In this document: positions 1 through 7,995 of the stretch, in pieces
How positions within the stretch are numbered: position 1 is the first letter of the stretch
Layout of the letters: every line of letters begins with the position of its first letter
Source of the DNA: an uncultured Clostridia bacterium
GTDB lineage: Bacteria; Bacillota; Clostridia; Oscillospirales; Oscillospiraceae
Length of the DNA: 16,470 bases
Reading direction: 5' to 3'
Assembly (NCBI GenBank): GCA_937892865.1
Contig: CALBJG010000111.1
Coordinates: 1-16,470 of the forward strand
Translations under genes and position numbers: made by a program
Notes under the pieces: generated by a model
Database searches by the model: none
The model's input: the letters and a program-made list of their open reading frames with translations, nothing else
What the model was told of the DNA's origin: nothing

Positions 1-49
1 TAACCACACGCACCTCAAACGTGCTTGTCTACCATTCCAACACTCTCGC
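1..49 (-). tRNA. tRNA-Leu (anticodon GAG), 5' part only
   Basis: Reading the minus strand from 49, the sequence gives a 7-nt acceptor strand GCGAGAG, then TG and a leucine-type D arm (TTGG, a loop containing GGTAGA, then CAA). The anticodon stem is CACGT/GCGTG and its loop TTGAGGT has anticodon GAG at 16-14. The tRNA runs off the left edge in the variable arm, so the T arm and 3' acceptor strand cannot be checked. The identity as leucine rests on the GAG anticodon and on the typical leucine start GCGAGAG-TG. A consensus promoter lies directly upstream. Confidence 0.9.
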
Positions 50-61
50 AAGTGCCTATGT

Positions 62-90
62 ATTATATACTGCAGAATACTTTTTGTCAA
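62..90 (-). promoter_or_regulatory. Sigma-A promoter of tRNA-Leu
   Basis: On the minus strand TTGACA (90-85) and TATAAT (67-62) are separated by exactly 17 bp. Both hexamers are perfect consensus. The start point would be around 55, a few bases before the mature tRNA 5' end at 49, as expected for a stable RNA gene. Confidence 0.9.
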
Positions 91-163
91 TATCTTTTTG
101 TGCACAATGAAAATGTAAGGATAACCGGCTTTTGAAGCGTATTTATAGACTATCATAAGCCGC

Positions 164-185
164 TGCATAAAGTTTAGGTTATGCA
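164..185. repeat. Inverted repeat TGCATAA-8 nt-TTATGCA
   Basis: Perfect 7-bp arms at 164-170 and 179-185 flank AGTTTAGG. A second, widely spaced pair, CGGCTT (126-131) and AAGCCG (157-162), lies just to its left. Both lie upstream of the putative promoter of the 972-aa secreted protein, in the otherwise featureless stretch 91-211. It could be a DNA-binding site or chance in AT-rich DNA. No RNA family is recognised. Confidence 0.35.
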
Positions 186-211
186 ATCATAAGTAAAAAA
201 TAATGGAAGTT

Positions 212-239
212 TTGTGCCGTAACTGGTACAATCTATACT
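212..239 (+). promoter_or_regulatory. Possible sigma-A promoter for the secreted phosphoesterase gene
   Basis: TTGTGC (212-217) and TATACT (234-239) are spaced 16 bp apart. The -35 box is weak and the -10 box good. The predicted start near 246 gives a leader of about 55 nt containing the palindrome at 258-279 and the ribosome binding site. Confidence 0.45.
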
Positions 240-257
240 GTAGAATTGTAGCATTAG

Positions 258-279
258 GGCGATATTGCCCAATATAGCC
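258..279. promoter_or_regulatory. Palindromic candidate operator in the leader
   Basis: GGC-G-ATATTG-CC-CAATAT-A-GCC: 9 of 10 positions are symmetrical about a 2-bp centre. The centre is too short for a good hairpin loop, so a dimeric repressor site fits better than an RNA structure. It lies between the presumed transcription start (about 246) and the ribosome binding site (AAGGAA near 284-289), where bound repressor would block elongation or initiation. The binding protein is unknown. Confidence 0.5.
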
Positions 280-299
280 TAAAAAGGAACGAGTGTGTT

Positions 300-3218
300 A
301 TGAAGAATATGAAAAGTGTACTGTCTTTACTTCTTTCAGCGATGATTATGCTGACGCTGATCGCACCGGTGAGCCTTGCGGCAGAAACTGACACAGGAGG
401 CCTGAAATTAGCAGCGGCTGACCCTGCCTATGTGTCTGTCAATGCCGGTACGACCACATTGCCCCAGACTTTTGAGGCAACGGTTTCCTTCCCTGCAAAT
501 ACATCTGCCAGTACCCGTGGCGGCGTAATTCTGGGGTGTTACGAGACATCCGGTGTTACCTGCTTCAACTTTGAGATCAAAACCAGCGGCAATCCGCGGC
601 TTTATATCATTGACAATGCCACGGAAAAAACCACTTATGATGTTACTTTTACCAGTGTAAATGTCTATACCGGTCAGCCGGTTCATATTGTCATTACCTT
701 TGACAGCACTGCCGGAAAGTGGTACTGCTATAAAGATGGCGTGTTGGCGCAGACAATTGACAAGGAAGCGCCCCAGACCTTTGATCTGAACACTACTTTG
801 TGCCTCGGCGGTGACCTGCGCACCGGTAATGCCCAGTATTTTAAGGGTACGATCCATAGCGTTGCGTTCTTCTCTGATATTCGAACTGCACAGGAAATCG
901 CATCTGATGCAAGTGGTATTGTTGATACGAACGGTCTGACCCACTACTACGATCTGTCAGGTATTACAGTCGGTGAAATGCCTGCTACTATTACATCTGC
1001 TATTGGCAAAGGCCCTGATTTCCAAAAGGGAAGACCCGGCGAAGATCCCACCTGGTGGATTTACGATAAAGAGCCGGTTACCGATTATGCCTATTCTTTT
1101 GCTGTCGTTGGTGATCCTCAAATTATGAACTTGAATCAGCCGGAAAAGATGGCGGCAATGTACCAGTGGATCGCTGACAATAAAGAGACAAAGAATATTC
1201 AATATTGCCTGACGATGGGCGATTTGACTGATGACAATACCAAGGCAGAGTATGACCGTATTGAAGCGTCTTTCAAGAAATTGGATGCAGCAGGTTTGCC
1301 CTATGCTTTTGTCCGCGGTAATCACGATAAGGAAGCCAATTTTGACAACTATATTACCTATGCTGAACACGGCAACAAGGTTGCCGAAAGCGGTTCTTTT
1401 GACGGAACAATGAAAAACACCTGGCAGAAATTGATCGTTGGCAAGGTAAAGTATTTGTTTGTCAATGTGGACTATCAGAACACCTTTGCAGACCTTGTGC
1501 CCATCAACGAATTGATCGCGCAGAACAAGGATTATAATGTTATCGTTTCCACTCATGTGTATATGGGCAACAATGGTAAACTCCTGCAGGATATGCGCTG
1601 GGAGCAGACCGATAACAATGAATATGCCGGTGCTGACCTTTGGGAGCAACTGGTAAGTAAGCACGATAATATTGTGCTGATGCTCTGTGGTCACGCGCCC
1701 TCTGCGAAAATTATCCGCAGAACTACCCCGAATGTTAACGGCGTTGAGATCCCTCAGATTCTTGTGGACTGCCAGGATGAAGATGTGAAATTGGGCGGTC
1801 TGGGTATGGTCGCCATGTTCTACTTCTCTGAGGATGGATCAAAACTGCAGGTGGAGCATTACTCCGTGGACCGGAGTGCGTACTACCGGGCAGAGAGCCA
1901 GTTCAGTATGGAACTGAATACCGTCAATGCAGACGGCACGATCAATCAGGTCAAACCTACGACTCCCAACTATAGTAAACTCTACAAATTCACCCGTTCT
2001 ACGGTCAGAAACACCAGCGGCACACTTTCCAATATCGGCACACCCACAAAGATACTTCCTATGCTCGAAAATGAGTACGACGCAGGTTACCGGAATACAA
2101 AGATCGAGGCATATCACAGCGGATTCAGCACCAAGACAGCAGCCTTCAACATCAGTTCCGATCGCTTGTTGATGGGTTATACTGCCTATGCCAAGAACGA
2201 CCCCAAGTGGGTGGCCATCCGCCTTCGTGCGCCCGGCGCAGGTACTTATGAGGTCAATATCACCAGCGATGTGGTTTCTTCCTCTGATAAGCGTACCGGC
2301 GCACCTATGAACGCCTATTTGATCCCTGCCAGCCAGTTGCCCGCCAATCCCACAAATGATGATTATGCCGCACTGCGTACCACTGCCAATAAGATCGGTT
2401 ACTATGCTTTTGGCACAGGCAATACTACCGGTAACTATGGTATCCATACTTTAGGTGCAGGTGATTATATCCTGATTCTGGAGGGCGCGGCTACCGTTGA
2501 CACCGCCAAACACGCCAACAACTTCTATATCAAGAGCGTGGAATTGAAAACAGTGGTGGCATCTATCGGCAATGTATATTACACATCTTTGCCTACTGCT
2601 TTCGCAGATGCGCAAGTGAATGATACGGTAAAACTGCTGCAGCCTTATGTAGGCGCATTGGATGTACCTGCCGGTGTCTCCCTGGATCTGAACGGCAACC
2701 GTTGCACCGCTACAGAATATATCGCTACCAATGACTCCGAATATATTATTGACTCAAAGGGTAACGGTATTCTGGATGTGGAAAGCAAGCAACTTTTTGG
2801 TACAAATAACGGATATCTGCCTTTGTTTAACACGGCTGAGAACGGCTATAGTCTGCACAAATATAACCTGAATGTACAGAATAATGACTACGAGATAGCA
2901 GGGGAGGTAACTCGCTTCTGGTTCTACGTCAGTCTGGAAGATGAACGTGTTTATGATCTGATCGCTGCCGGTGATACCGGTGTGGGTTTCGGCGTGGATA
3001 TTGCCTGGGCGGACCAGTCCCTTGATGTTGCCTTTGATGATGATCTTGCGGTCCGTTGGGCAACAGCGGCTAAAAATAACGACGATATTTGGCTCTATGT
3101 GGATATCACGGGCTTGAACAAACTGGGAGACCAGACACTGACGGTTACACCCACTATTGAACTGGATGGACACACCTATGAGCTGACCAACGGTACGGTT
3201 TCCTATACCCTTGCATAA
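300..3218 (+). CDS. Secreted LamG / calcineurin-like metallophosphoesterase multidomain protein
   Basis: 972 aa. Residues 1-28 form a Sec signal peptide (K-rich start, hydrophobic core, cleavage near SLAA-ET), so the protein is probably exported. Residues about 40-210 resemble a concanavalin/LamG-like domain (WYCYKDG, then LCLGG), often involved in binding sugars or the cell surface. Residues about 262-505 are a calcineurin-like phosphoesterase, with metal ligands D272 in GDPQ, D308 in GDLTDD, N341-H342-D343 in GNHD, H419 in STHVYM and H465 in GHAP. The usual final GHxH histidine is proline (P467). The segment near 770-850 resembles the start of surface beta-helix proteins (VSLDLNGN). The last 130 residues form another beta-rich module. 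No LPXTG, SLH or lipobox anchor is seen. The start follows AAGGAA at about 11-nt spacing. The gene appears monocistronic, with its own promoter and terminator. The phosphoesterase family is clear; the substrate is unknown. Confidence 0.85.
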   Translation: MKNMKSVLSLLLSAMIMLTLIAPVSLAAETDTGGLKLAAADPAYVSVNAGTTTLPQTFEATVSFPANTSASTRGGVILGCYETSGVTCFNFEIKTSGNPRLYIIDNATEKTTYDVTFTSVNVYTGQPVHIVITFDSTAGKWYCYKDGVLAQTIDKEAPQTFDLNTTLCLGGDLRTGNAQYFKGTIHSVAFFSDIRTAQEIASDASGIVDTNGLTHYYDLSGITVGEMPATITSAIGKGPDFQKGRPGEDPTWWIYDKEPVTDYAYSFAVVGDPQIMNLNQPEKMAAMYQWIADNKETKNIQYCLTMGDLTDDNTKAEYDRIEASFKKLDAAGLPYAFVRGNHDKEANFDNYITYAEHGNKVAESGSFDGTMKNTWQKLIVGKVKYLFVNVDYQNTFADLVPINELIAQNKDYNVIVSTHVYMGNNGKLLQDMRWEQTDNNEYAGADLWEQLVSKHDNIVLMLCGHAPSAKIIRRTTPNVNGVEIPQILVDCQDEDVKLGGLGMVAMFYFSEDGSKLQVEHYSVDRSAYYRAESQFSMELNTVNADGTINQVKPTTPNYSKLYKFTRSTVRNTSGTLSNIGTPTKILPMLENEYDAGYRNTKIEAYHSGFSTKTAAFNISSDRLLMGYTAYAKNDPKWVAIRLRAPGAGTYEVNITSDVVSSSDKRTGAPMNAYLIPASQLPANPTNDDYAALRTTANKIGYYAFGTGNTTGNYGIHTLGAGDYILILEGAATVDTAKHANNFYIKSVELKTVVASIGNVYYTSLPTAFADAQVNDTVKLLQPYVGALDVPAGVSLDLNGNRCTATEYIATNDSEYIIDSKGNGILDVESKQLFGTNNGYLPLFNTAENGYSLHKYNLNVQNNDYEIAGEVTRFWFYVSLEDERVYDLIAAGDTGVGFGVDIAWADQSLDVAFDDDLAVRWATAAKNNDDIWLYVDITGLNKLGDQTLTVTPTIELDGHTYELTNGTVSYTLA

Positions 3219-3220
3219 GT

Positions 3221-3255
3221 AAAAAAACTCCCAGAGTTTTCACTGGGAGTTTTTT
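3221..3255 (+). terminator. Rho-independent terminator
   Basis: A hairpin with arms ACTCCCAG (3227-3234) and CTGGGAGT (3243-3250), an 8-nt loop, an A-run before it and TTTTTT after it. It closes the secreted phosphoesterase gene. The A-run also makes it usable in the opposite direction. Confidence 0.9.
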
Positions 3256-3354
3256 ATGAAAAACCGAAGAAGTAAGCAAAAATTCAAAGAAAATTGTATT
3301 TCTTTTCCCAACGCAATATGTTATAGTAAATAAAAAACGAAAAGGGGACTGTCT

Positions 3355-4044
3355 ATGAAACGCTCTGAAGTCAATAAGGCATTGAAAGAATTGGAGGCAA
3401 TGTGCGAAAAGCATCACTGCTACCTGCCGCCTTTCTGCCATTTTACCCCCGAAGAGTGGAAAACCATCGGTCACGAATACGATGAAGTCCGGGATTGTAT
3501 GCTGGGCTGGGACATTACCGACTACGGTCTGGGTAATTTCGATAAATTCGGCTTTAGTCTTATCACCATTCGCAACGGCAACCGGGCGATGGCAGACAAG
3601 TACCCCAAAGTGTATGCGGAAAAACTCCTTTACTTAAAAGAAGGACAGTATGCCCCCAATCATTTCCATTGGTATAAGACCGAGGATATTATCAACCGGG
3701 GCGGCGGCAATGTGCTCATCCGGGTGTATAACAGCCTCCCCGACGAGGAGATCGACTACGAATCCGATGTGACTGTCCATACCGATGGCCGTACATATAC
3801 CGTGCCTGCCGGCACACAAATTCGCCTGACACCTGGCGAGAGCATCCATGTTCAGCAGTACCTTTACCACGATTTCTCCGTGGAAGAGGGAACCGGACCC
3901 GTCCTCCTGGGGGAAGTCAGCCAGTGCAATGACGATAACACCGATAACCGGTTCAATCCTCCTGTAGGCCGTTTCCCCACTATTGAGGAAGATGAACCGC
4001 CTTACCGCCTGCTTTGCAATGAGTATCCGGAGGTAGCGGAATGA
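3355..4044 (+). CDS. D-lyxose/D-mannose ketol-isomerase, cupin family
   Basis: 229 aa, matching the full-length (about 227 aa) D-lyxose isomerase family (Lyx_isomer, PF07385). It should interconvert D-lyxose and D-xylulose, and members also convert D-mannose and D-fructose, in the cytoplasm using a divalent metal. The cupin metal site is visible: H103 and H105 in NHFHWYKTE, E110 and H172 in LYHDF. The N-terminal helical segment with LPPFCHF and GWDITDYG is also typical of the family. The start follows AAAAGGGGA at about 7-nt spacing. A -10-like TATAGT (3322-3327) lies upstream without a convincing -35. The stop overlaps the kinase start by 4 nt (ATGA), so the two are translationally coupled. 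Family confidence is high. The in vivo substrate is inferred: the kinase partner fits mannose to fructose at least as well as lyxose. Confidence 0.9.
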   Translation: MKRSEVNKALKELEAMCEKHHCYLPPFCHFTPEEWKTIGHEYDEVRDCMLGWDITDYGLGNFDKFGFSLITIRNGNRAMADKYPKVYAEKLLYLKEGQYAPNHFHWYKTEDIINRGGGNVLIRVYNSLPDEEIDYESDVTVHTDGRTYTVPAGTQIRLTPGESIHVQQYLYHDFSVEEGTGPVLLGEVSQCNDDNTDNRFNPPVGRFPTIEEDEPPYRLLCNEYPEVAE

Positions 4045-4991
4045 TCGATGTGGTTGCATTGGGAGAATCCCTCATTGACTTTACCTGCGCATCCACCGAT
4101 CCCCAGGGCTATCCCACTATGGTGGCGCACCCCGGTGGCGCACCGGCCAACTTTCTGGCGGCGCTGACCAAGTTTGGCGCAAAGACAGCCTTTTTAGGCA
4201 AAGTCGGCGATGATACCTTCGGTAAACTGCTGGTCAGCACCATGGCATCTGCCGGCATTGAAACAAAAGGTATGGTAAAAGACCCCAATGTCTTTACTAC
4301 CCTGGCTTTCGTGACACTGGACGAGACCGGTGACCGGGAATTTGCCTTTGCCCGGAAGCCCGGCGCAGATACCCAGATAAACTTTGCAGAACTGGATCTT
4401 TCTCTGATCGATGATGCAAAGGTGTTCCATTTTGGCACCTTGTCCCTCACCGGCGAGCCTGCCCGGACGACTACCCAAAAGGCGGTGGCATACGCCAGAT
4501 CCAAGGGCAAACTGATCACTTACGATCCCAACCTGCGTAAGCCCTTGTGGAATGATCTGAACGAGGCGAAAGAACAACTCCTTTGGGGCCTTTCCCAGGC
4601 AGATGTGGTGAAGATCAGCGATGAAGAGGTGGAATTCCTCTTCGGTTTGGGCGTTGAAGATGGCGCAAAGCATATTCTTGCAAACTACGGTGTCAAACTG
4701 GTGTTTGTTACCTGCGGCGCGGACGGCTGTTATTTCTCCAATGGCGCAGCCTTTGGCCACGTTCCCGGTCTTTCCGGCATCAAAGTGGTGGACACCACCG
4801 GCGCAGGGGATATTTTCGGCGGCAGCGCTGTTTGGAAGATCCTGTCCATTGGAAAAGCCCCGGGATCATTGACGGAGCAGGAACTGCGGGAAGTGGTTTC
4901 CTTTGCCTGCGCCAGCGCAGGGCTTTCTACCACAAAACCCGGCGGAATCTCCAGCGTTCCCGCGATGGAAGAGATCCGGGCAATACTGTAA
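4041..4991 (+). CDS. PfkB-family sugar kinase, probably fructokinase
   Basis: 316 aa, the usual length for ribokinase/PfkB kinases. PfkB signature 1 is seen at residues 32-62 (GGAPANF, then GKVGDDTFG). Signature 2, DTTGAGD, is at 251-257 with D257 as the predicted catalytic base and the anion hole GAG before it. ATP would phosphorylate a free hexose. The residue pattern and length resemble fructokinases more than ribokinases or 2-keto-3-deoxygluconate kinases, but this is a judgement by eye. The ATG overlaps the isomerase stop, and GGAGG (4029-4033) lies 7 nt upstream inside the isomerase gene. Paired with the isomerase it could complete D-mannose to D-fructose to fructose-6-phosphate. A kinase for D-xylulose would normally be of the FGGY family, so the lyxose route is less natural. 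Confidence 0.88.
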   Translation: MIDVVALGESLIDFTCASTDPQGYPTMVAHPGGAPANFLAALTKFGAKTAFLGKVGDDTFGKLLVSTMASAGIETKGMVKDPNVFTTLAFVTLDETGDREFAFARKPGADTQINFAELDLSLIDDAKVFHFGTLSLTGEPARTTTQKAVAYARSKGKLITYDPNLRKPLWNDLNEAKEQLLWGLSQADVVKISDEEVEFLFGLGVEDGAKHILANYGVKLVFVTCGADGCYFSNGAAFGHVPGLSGIKVVDTTGAGDIFGGSAVWKILSIGKAPGSLTEQELREVVSFACASAGLSTTKPGGISSVPAMEEIRAIL

Positions 4992-4995
4992 AACA

Positions 4996-5027
4996 AACGG
5001 CAGATGTTTTTGCATCTGCCGTTTTTT
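4996..5027 (+). terminator. Rho-independent terminator
   Basis: Arms AACGGCAGATG (4996-5006) and CATCTGCCGTT (5013-5023), a 6-nt loop, then a T-run. It ends the isomerase-kinase operon and separates it from the GH3 gene. Confidence 0.93.
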
Positions 5028-5051
5028 GTCTGCTTTTCAGATAAATATGTC

Positions 5052-5079
5052 TTGCAACAAAATGATGATGTGCTACAAT
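5052..5079 (+). promoter_or_regulatory. Sigma-A promoter of the GH3-rsmE operon
   Basis: TTGCAA (5052-5057), a 16-bp spacer, and TACAAT (5074-5079) preceded by an extended TGC. The start near 5086 gives a leader of about 27 nt with AAGGGGGA (5098-5105) before the ATG. GH3 therefore has its own promoter downstream of the preceding terminator. Confidence 0.7.
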
Positions 5080-5112
5080 AAGCATATCAGGAAAAGGTAA
5101 GGGGGATACGGT

Positions 5113-7266
5113 ATGTATCACGATCAGACACTTGCGCCGGAGATCCGGGCAAAGGACTTACTTTCGAAAATGACCCTGGAAGAAAAATTCCAGCAAATGG
5201 GTATTTATATGAATGTAAACGAGGCGGCGCAACTGGCAGATGCCGGGGAACTGGAACCCCGTTTCGGCACATTTTCTCCGCCTGAGAATGCAGAAACGGT
5301 GAAACGCCTCCAGGATTATTGTCTGCATAAGACCCGTCTGGGCATTCCTATGTTGGTGGCATTTGAGGGACAACGGGGTCTGATCCATCGGGAAGCCACT
5401 GTATTTCCCCAGTGCGCCGGTATTGGCGGCAGTTTTGACCGGGAACTGGTTGCCCAAATGGGCGATGTTATCGGCAAAGAAGCAGCCGCTATGGGAATCC
5501 GCCAACTGTATGCCCCCAATGTGGATATTCCCCGGGATCCCCGCTGGGGCAGAATGCAGGAGGGCTACGGCGAAGATCCGTATCTTACCGGTGAAATGGG
5601 CAGTTTGTATGTCAAAGGCGTGCAAGCCCACAAAGTCGCCGCTACGGTCAAGCATTTTATCGCCTACGGCGTTCCGGAAGGCGGTATCAACCTTGCGACT
5701 GTCCATATGGGCGAGCGGGAAATGCGGGAAGTGACATTAGAGCCCTTTATCAAGTGTTTCCGGGCTGGCGCATTGAGCGTAATGCCTGCTTATAATGAGT
5801 TGGACGGCGAGCCGATCCACGGCTCCAAACGGATCTTGCAAGGCTTGCTTCGTGAAGAATTGGGCTTTGACGGCGCGGTGATCTCTGATTACGGCGCGAT
5901 CCGGCAACTGCATACCCTCCAGCGGGTAGCGCCGGATGCGCTGACTGCCGGCAAAATGGCAATCGAGGCGGGGGTGGATCTGGAAGCGCCCTACTATGTA
6001 GGCTACGGCGAAGAATTTCAGGAAGCGGTGCGTAAGGGCGAAATTGACGAGGCGCTTATCGACCGGGCAGTTCTCAATTTGCTGACATTGAAATTCCGGT
6101 TGGGTCTGTTTGAAGATCCCTATGCCTGCGCTGACGGCGCGCTGCGTACACCGGAAGCCGTTGCCCTGACCAGAAAACTGGATGAAGAATCCATTCTTCT
6201 TTTGGAAAATGACGGCATTCTTCCACTGAACGAAAACGCCTGCGGAAAAGTGGCAGTGATCGGCAACAATGCCAAGGATTCTTTTCTGGGCGACTATATG
6301 GATTTCTGTGACGGCTGCGTCAGTTTCTATGACGGTATGGTCAGCCGGTTAGGGGAGAGCAGAGTGCTCTACGCCCGGGGCTGTAACCCCATTTCCACTA
6401 CCGATGAGATGCTCAATGAGGCTGTGGAAACGGCAAAGAAAGCAGATACCGTATTTCTTGTTTTGGGTGACAGCGCCATCGCCGGCGGCGGAGAAGGCGG
6501 CGCAGAAGCAGAGCCCATCAAAGAGGTCACCTGCGCGGAAGGCTACGATATGCACACTTTGGCGTTTCCACCTTCCCAACGGCGGCTGTTTGATGCCATT
6601 ACCGCTTTGGGCAAGAAAGTCATTCTGGTGCTGTATGCCGGCAGACCCTATACTTTGGAGCAGGATATCTCCAAAGTCAACGCCTTTATGTTCAGTTGGG
6701 GCGGCGGCGAGCAAAGCGGTCACGCCTTTGCCAATCTGATCTTTGGCGATGTATCTCCCAGCGCGAAACTGGCGATCTCGTTCCCCAAAACTACGGGACA
6801 TATCCCTTGTTACTATAATTATAAACCCTCAGCCCGGGGCAGAGCCTACAAAAAGCATGGCAGCCCGGAAAATCCCGGCAGAGATTATGTGCTTTCTTCC
6901 CCCAATGCCTGGTATCCGTTCGGTTACGGCCTCTCTTATACCAAAGTGGAGTATTCCCATCTGACCGGAAGAAAACTGGATAATGGCAATGTGGAAGTGT
7001 CTGTTACGGTGGAGAATGTGGGCAATTTTGATATTCGGGAAAGTGTTCTGCTGTTTCTGCAGACACTGTATGCCCCCATTACGCCCTTTGTAAAACGCCT
7101 GCGTAATTTCCAAAAGGTGGATTTGAAAAAAGGTGAGAAGAAGACCGTTACATTCTTGCTGACCGATGAAGATTTTACTTATGTGGATGTGAACTATAAA
7201 ACGGTCAAACTCCCCGGTAAGTATAATATTATGATCCGGGATCTGGAATTGGAGATCGATGTATGA
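5113..7266 (+). CDS. Cytoplasmic glycoside hydrolase family 3 enzyme
   Basis: 717 aa without signal peptide. The order is a GH3 N-terminal barrel (about 10-330), an alpha/beta C-terminal domain (about 355-570), then a fibronectin-III-like domain (about 610-715). GH3 landmarks: APNVDIPRDPRWGR (sugar-contacting Arg), VKHF (Lys-His pair near 180), VISDYG with nucleophile D259, and E476 in CAEGYD, the likely acid/base by its place before LAFPPSQ. It should release a terminal sugar from an imported beta-linked oligosaccharide or glycoside. The pocket motif normally read as DEALHG is FEGQRG here, so the conserved aspartate that holds glycone O4/O6 in beta-glucosidases is replaced by Phe, and glucose specificity should not be assumed. 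AAGGGGGA lies 6-7 nt before ATG. The stop overlaps the rsmE start (ATGA). Beta-xylosidase or another glycone are alternatives. Confidence 0.9.
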   Translation: MYHDQTLAPEIRAKDLLSKMTLEEKFQQMGIYMNVNEAAQLADAGELEPRFGTFSPPENAETVKRLQDYCLHKTRLGIPMLVAFEGQRGLIHREATVFPQCAGIGGSFDRELVAQMGDVIGKEAAAMGIRQLYAPNVDIPRDPRWGRMQEGYGEDPYLTGEMGSLYVKGVQAHKVAATVKHFIAYGVPEGGINLATVHMGEREMREVTLEPFIKCFRAGALSVMPAYNELDGEPIHGSKRILQGLLREELGFDGAVISDYGAIRQLHTLQRVAPDALTAGKMAIEAGVDLEAPYYVGYGEEFQEAVRKGEIDEALIDRAVLNLLTLKFRLGLFEDPYACADGALRTPEAVALTRKLDEESILLLENDGILPLNENACGKVAVIGNNAKDSFLGDYMDFCDGCVSFYDGMVSRLGESRVLYARGCNPISTTDEMLNEAVETAKKADTVFLVLGDSAIAGGGEGGAEAEPIKEVTCAEGYDMHTLAFPPSQRRLFDAITALGKKVILVLYAGRPYTLEQDISKVNAFMFSWGGGEQSGHAFANLIFGDVSPSAKLAISFPKTTGHIPCYYNYKPSARGRAYKKHGSPENPGRDYVLSSPNAWYPFGYGLSYTKVEYSHLTGRKLDNGNVEVSVTVENVGNFDIRESVLLFLQTLYAPITPFVKRLRNFQKVDLKKGEKKTVTFLLTDEDFTYVDVNYKTVKLPGKYNIMIRDLELEIDV

Positions 7267-7994
7267 CACGATTTTTTGTGAAGACAGAGGAAATGCAACC
7301 GGATTTTATCCTGCTCACCGGTGAAAACGCCGCCCACGCTAAGGTGCTGCGTTTAAAGTGCGGCGAAGAGGTGCTGGTGTGCGACGGTGCGGGCAGGGAA
7401 GCCCTGTGCGCTGTCAGCGATGTCAGCCCCGGGCAGATCAGCCTTGTGGTAAAGTCCCAGCAGGAATCCGCCTCTGAGGCGGCAGTGAAAGCCAGCGTGT
7501 ATATGGCATTTTCCAAAGGCGATAAGTTAGAACACGTGATTCAAAAAGCAACGGAACTGGGCGTTTACGAGATCGTGGCGTTTCCCTCCGGCCGCTGCGT
7601 GTCCCGCCCGGACGAGAAAAGTTTGGCAAAGAAATTGGAGCGGTGGCAGAAGATCGCCGCTTCTGCGGCAGAACAATCCGGCAGAGGTGTGATCCCCCGG
7701 GTGCTGACAGTTGGCTCTTACAAAGCGGCATTGGAAAGAGCCGCGGAAGCAGATCTTGCTATTTTGTTCTATGAAAATGAGCAGGCGACGACCCTGCGAA
7801 TGGCGCTGGAAGAAAAAACCTTTAAAACCGTCAGTTTGCTTACCGGCCCGGAGGGCGGCCTGGAAGAAAAAGAGGTTGCCGAAGCCGCCAAAGCAGGCCT
7901 TAAAGTCTGCACTTTGGGCAAGCGCATCCTGCGGTGCGAAACTGCGCCGCTGTGCGCCCTTTCTGCGGTAATGTACGCCACCGGCGAATTTTAA
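7263..7994 (+). CDS. rsmE: 16S rRNA (uracil1498-N3)-methyltransferase RsmE
   Basis: 243 aa, normal length for RsmE, a SPOUT-class methyltransferase that makes m3U1498 in 16S rRNA from S-adenosylmethionine. The N-terminal PUA-like part contains HAKVLRLKCGEEV. The SPOUT core shows KATELGV (95-101), AAEQSGRG (135-142), LLTGPEGGLEEKE (192-204) and LGKRILRCETAPL (218-230), the trefoil-knot SAM-binding elements. GGAG at 7251-7254 lies 8 nt upstream, and the ATG overlaps the GH3 stop by 4 nt, so translation is coupled to a sugar-catabolic gene. RsmE is commonly found after prmA, so this neighbour is unusual. The identification is secure. Confidence 0.95.
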   Translation: MTRFFVKTEEMQPDFILLTGENAAHAKVLRLKCGEEVLVCDGAGREALCAVSDVSPGQISLVVKSQQESASEAAVKASVYMAFSKGDKLEHVIQKATELGVYEIVAFPSGRCVSRPDEKSLAKKLERWQKIAASAAEQSGRGVIPRVLTVGSYKAALERAAEADLAILFYENEQATTLRMALEEKTFKTVSLLTGPEGGLEEKEVAEAAKAGLKVCTLGKRILRCETAPLCALSAVMYATGEF

Positions 7995-7995
7995 G

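Noticed and set aside
957..1694. Long minus-strand open frames opposite the phosphoesterase gene (also 408-944 and 1839-2447)
   Set aside because: They mirror a well-supported coding gene, lack ribosome binding sites, and give no recognisable protein.
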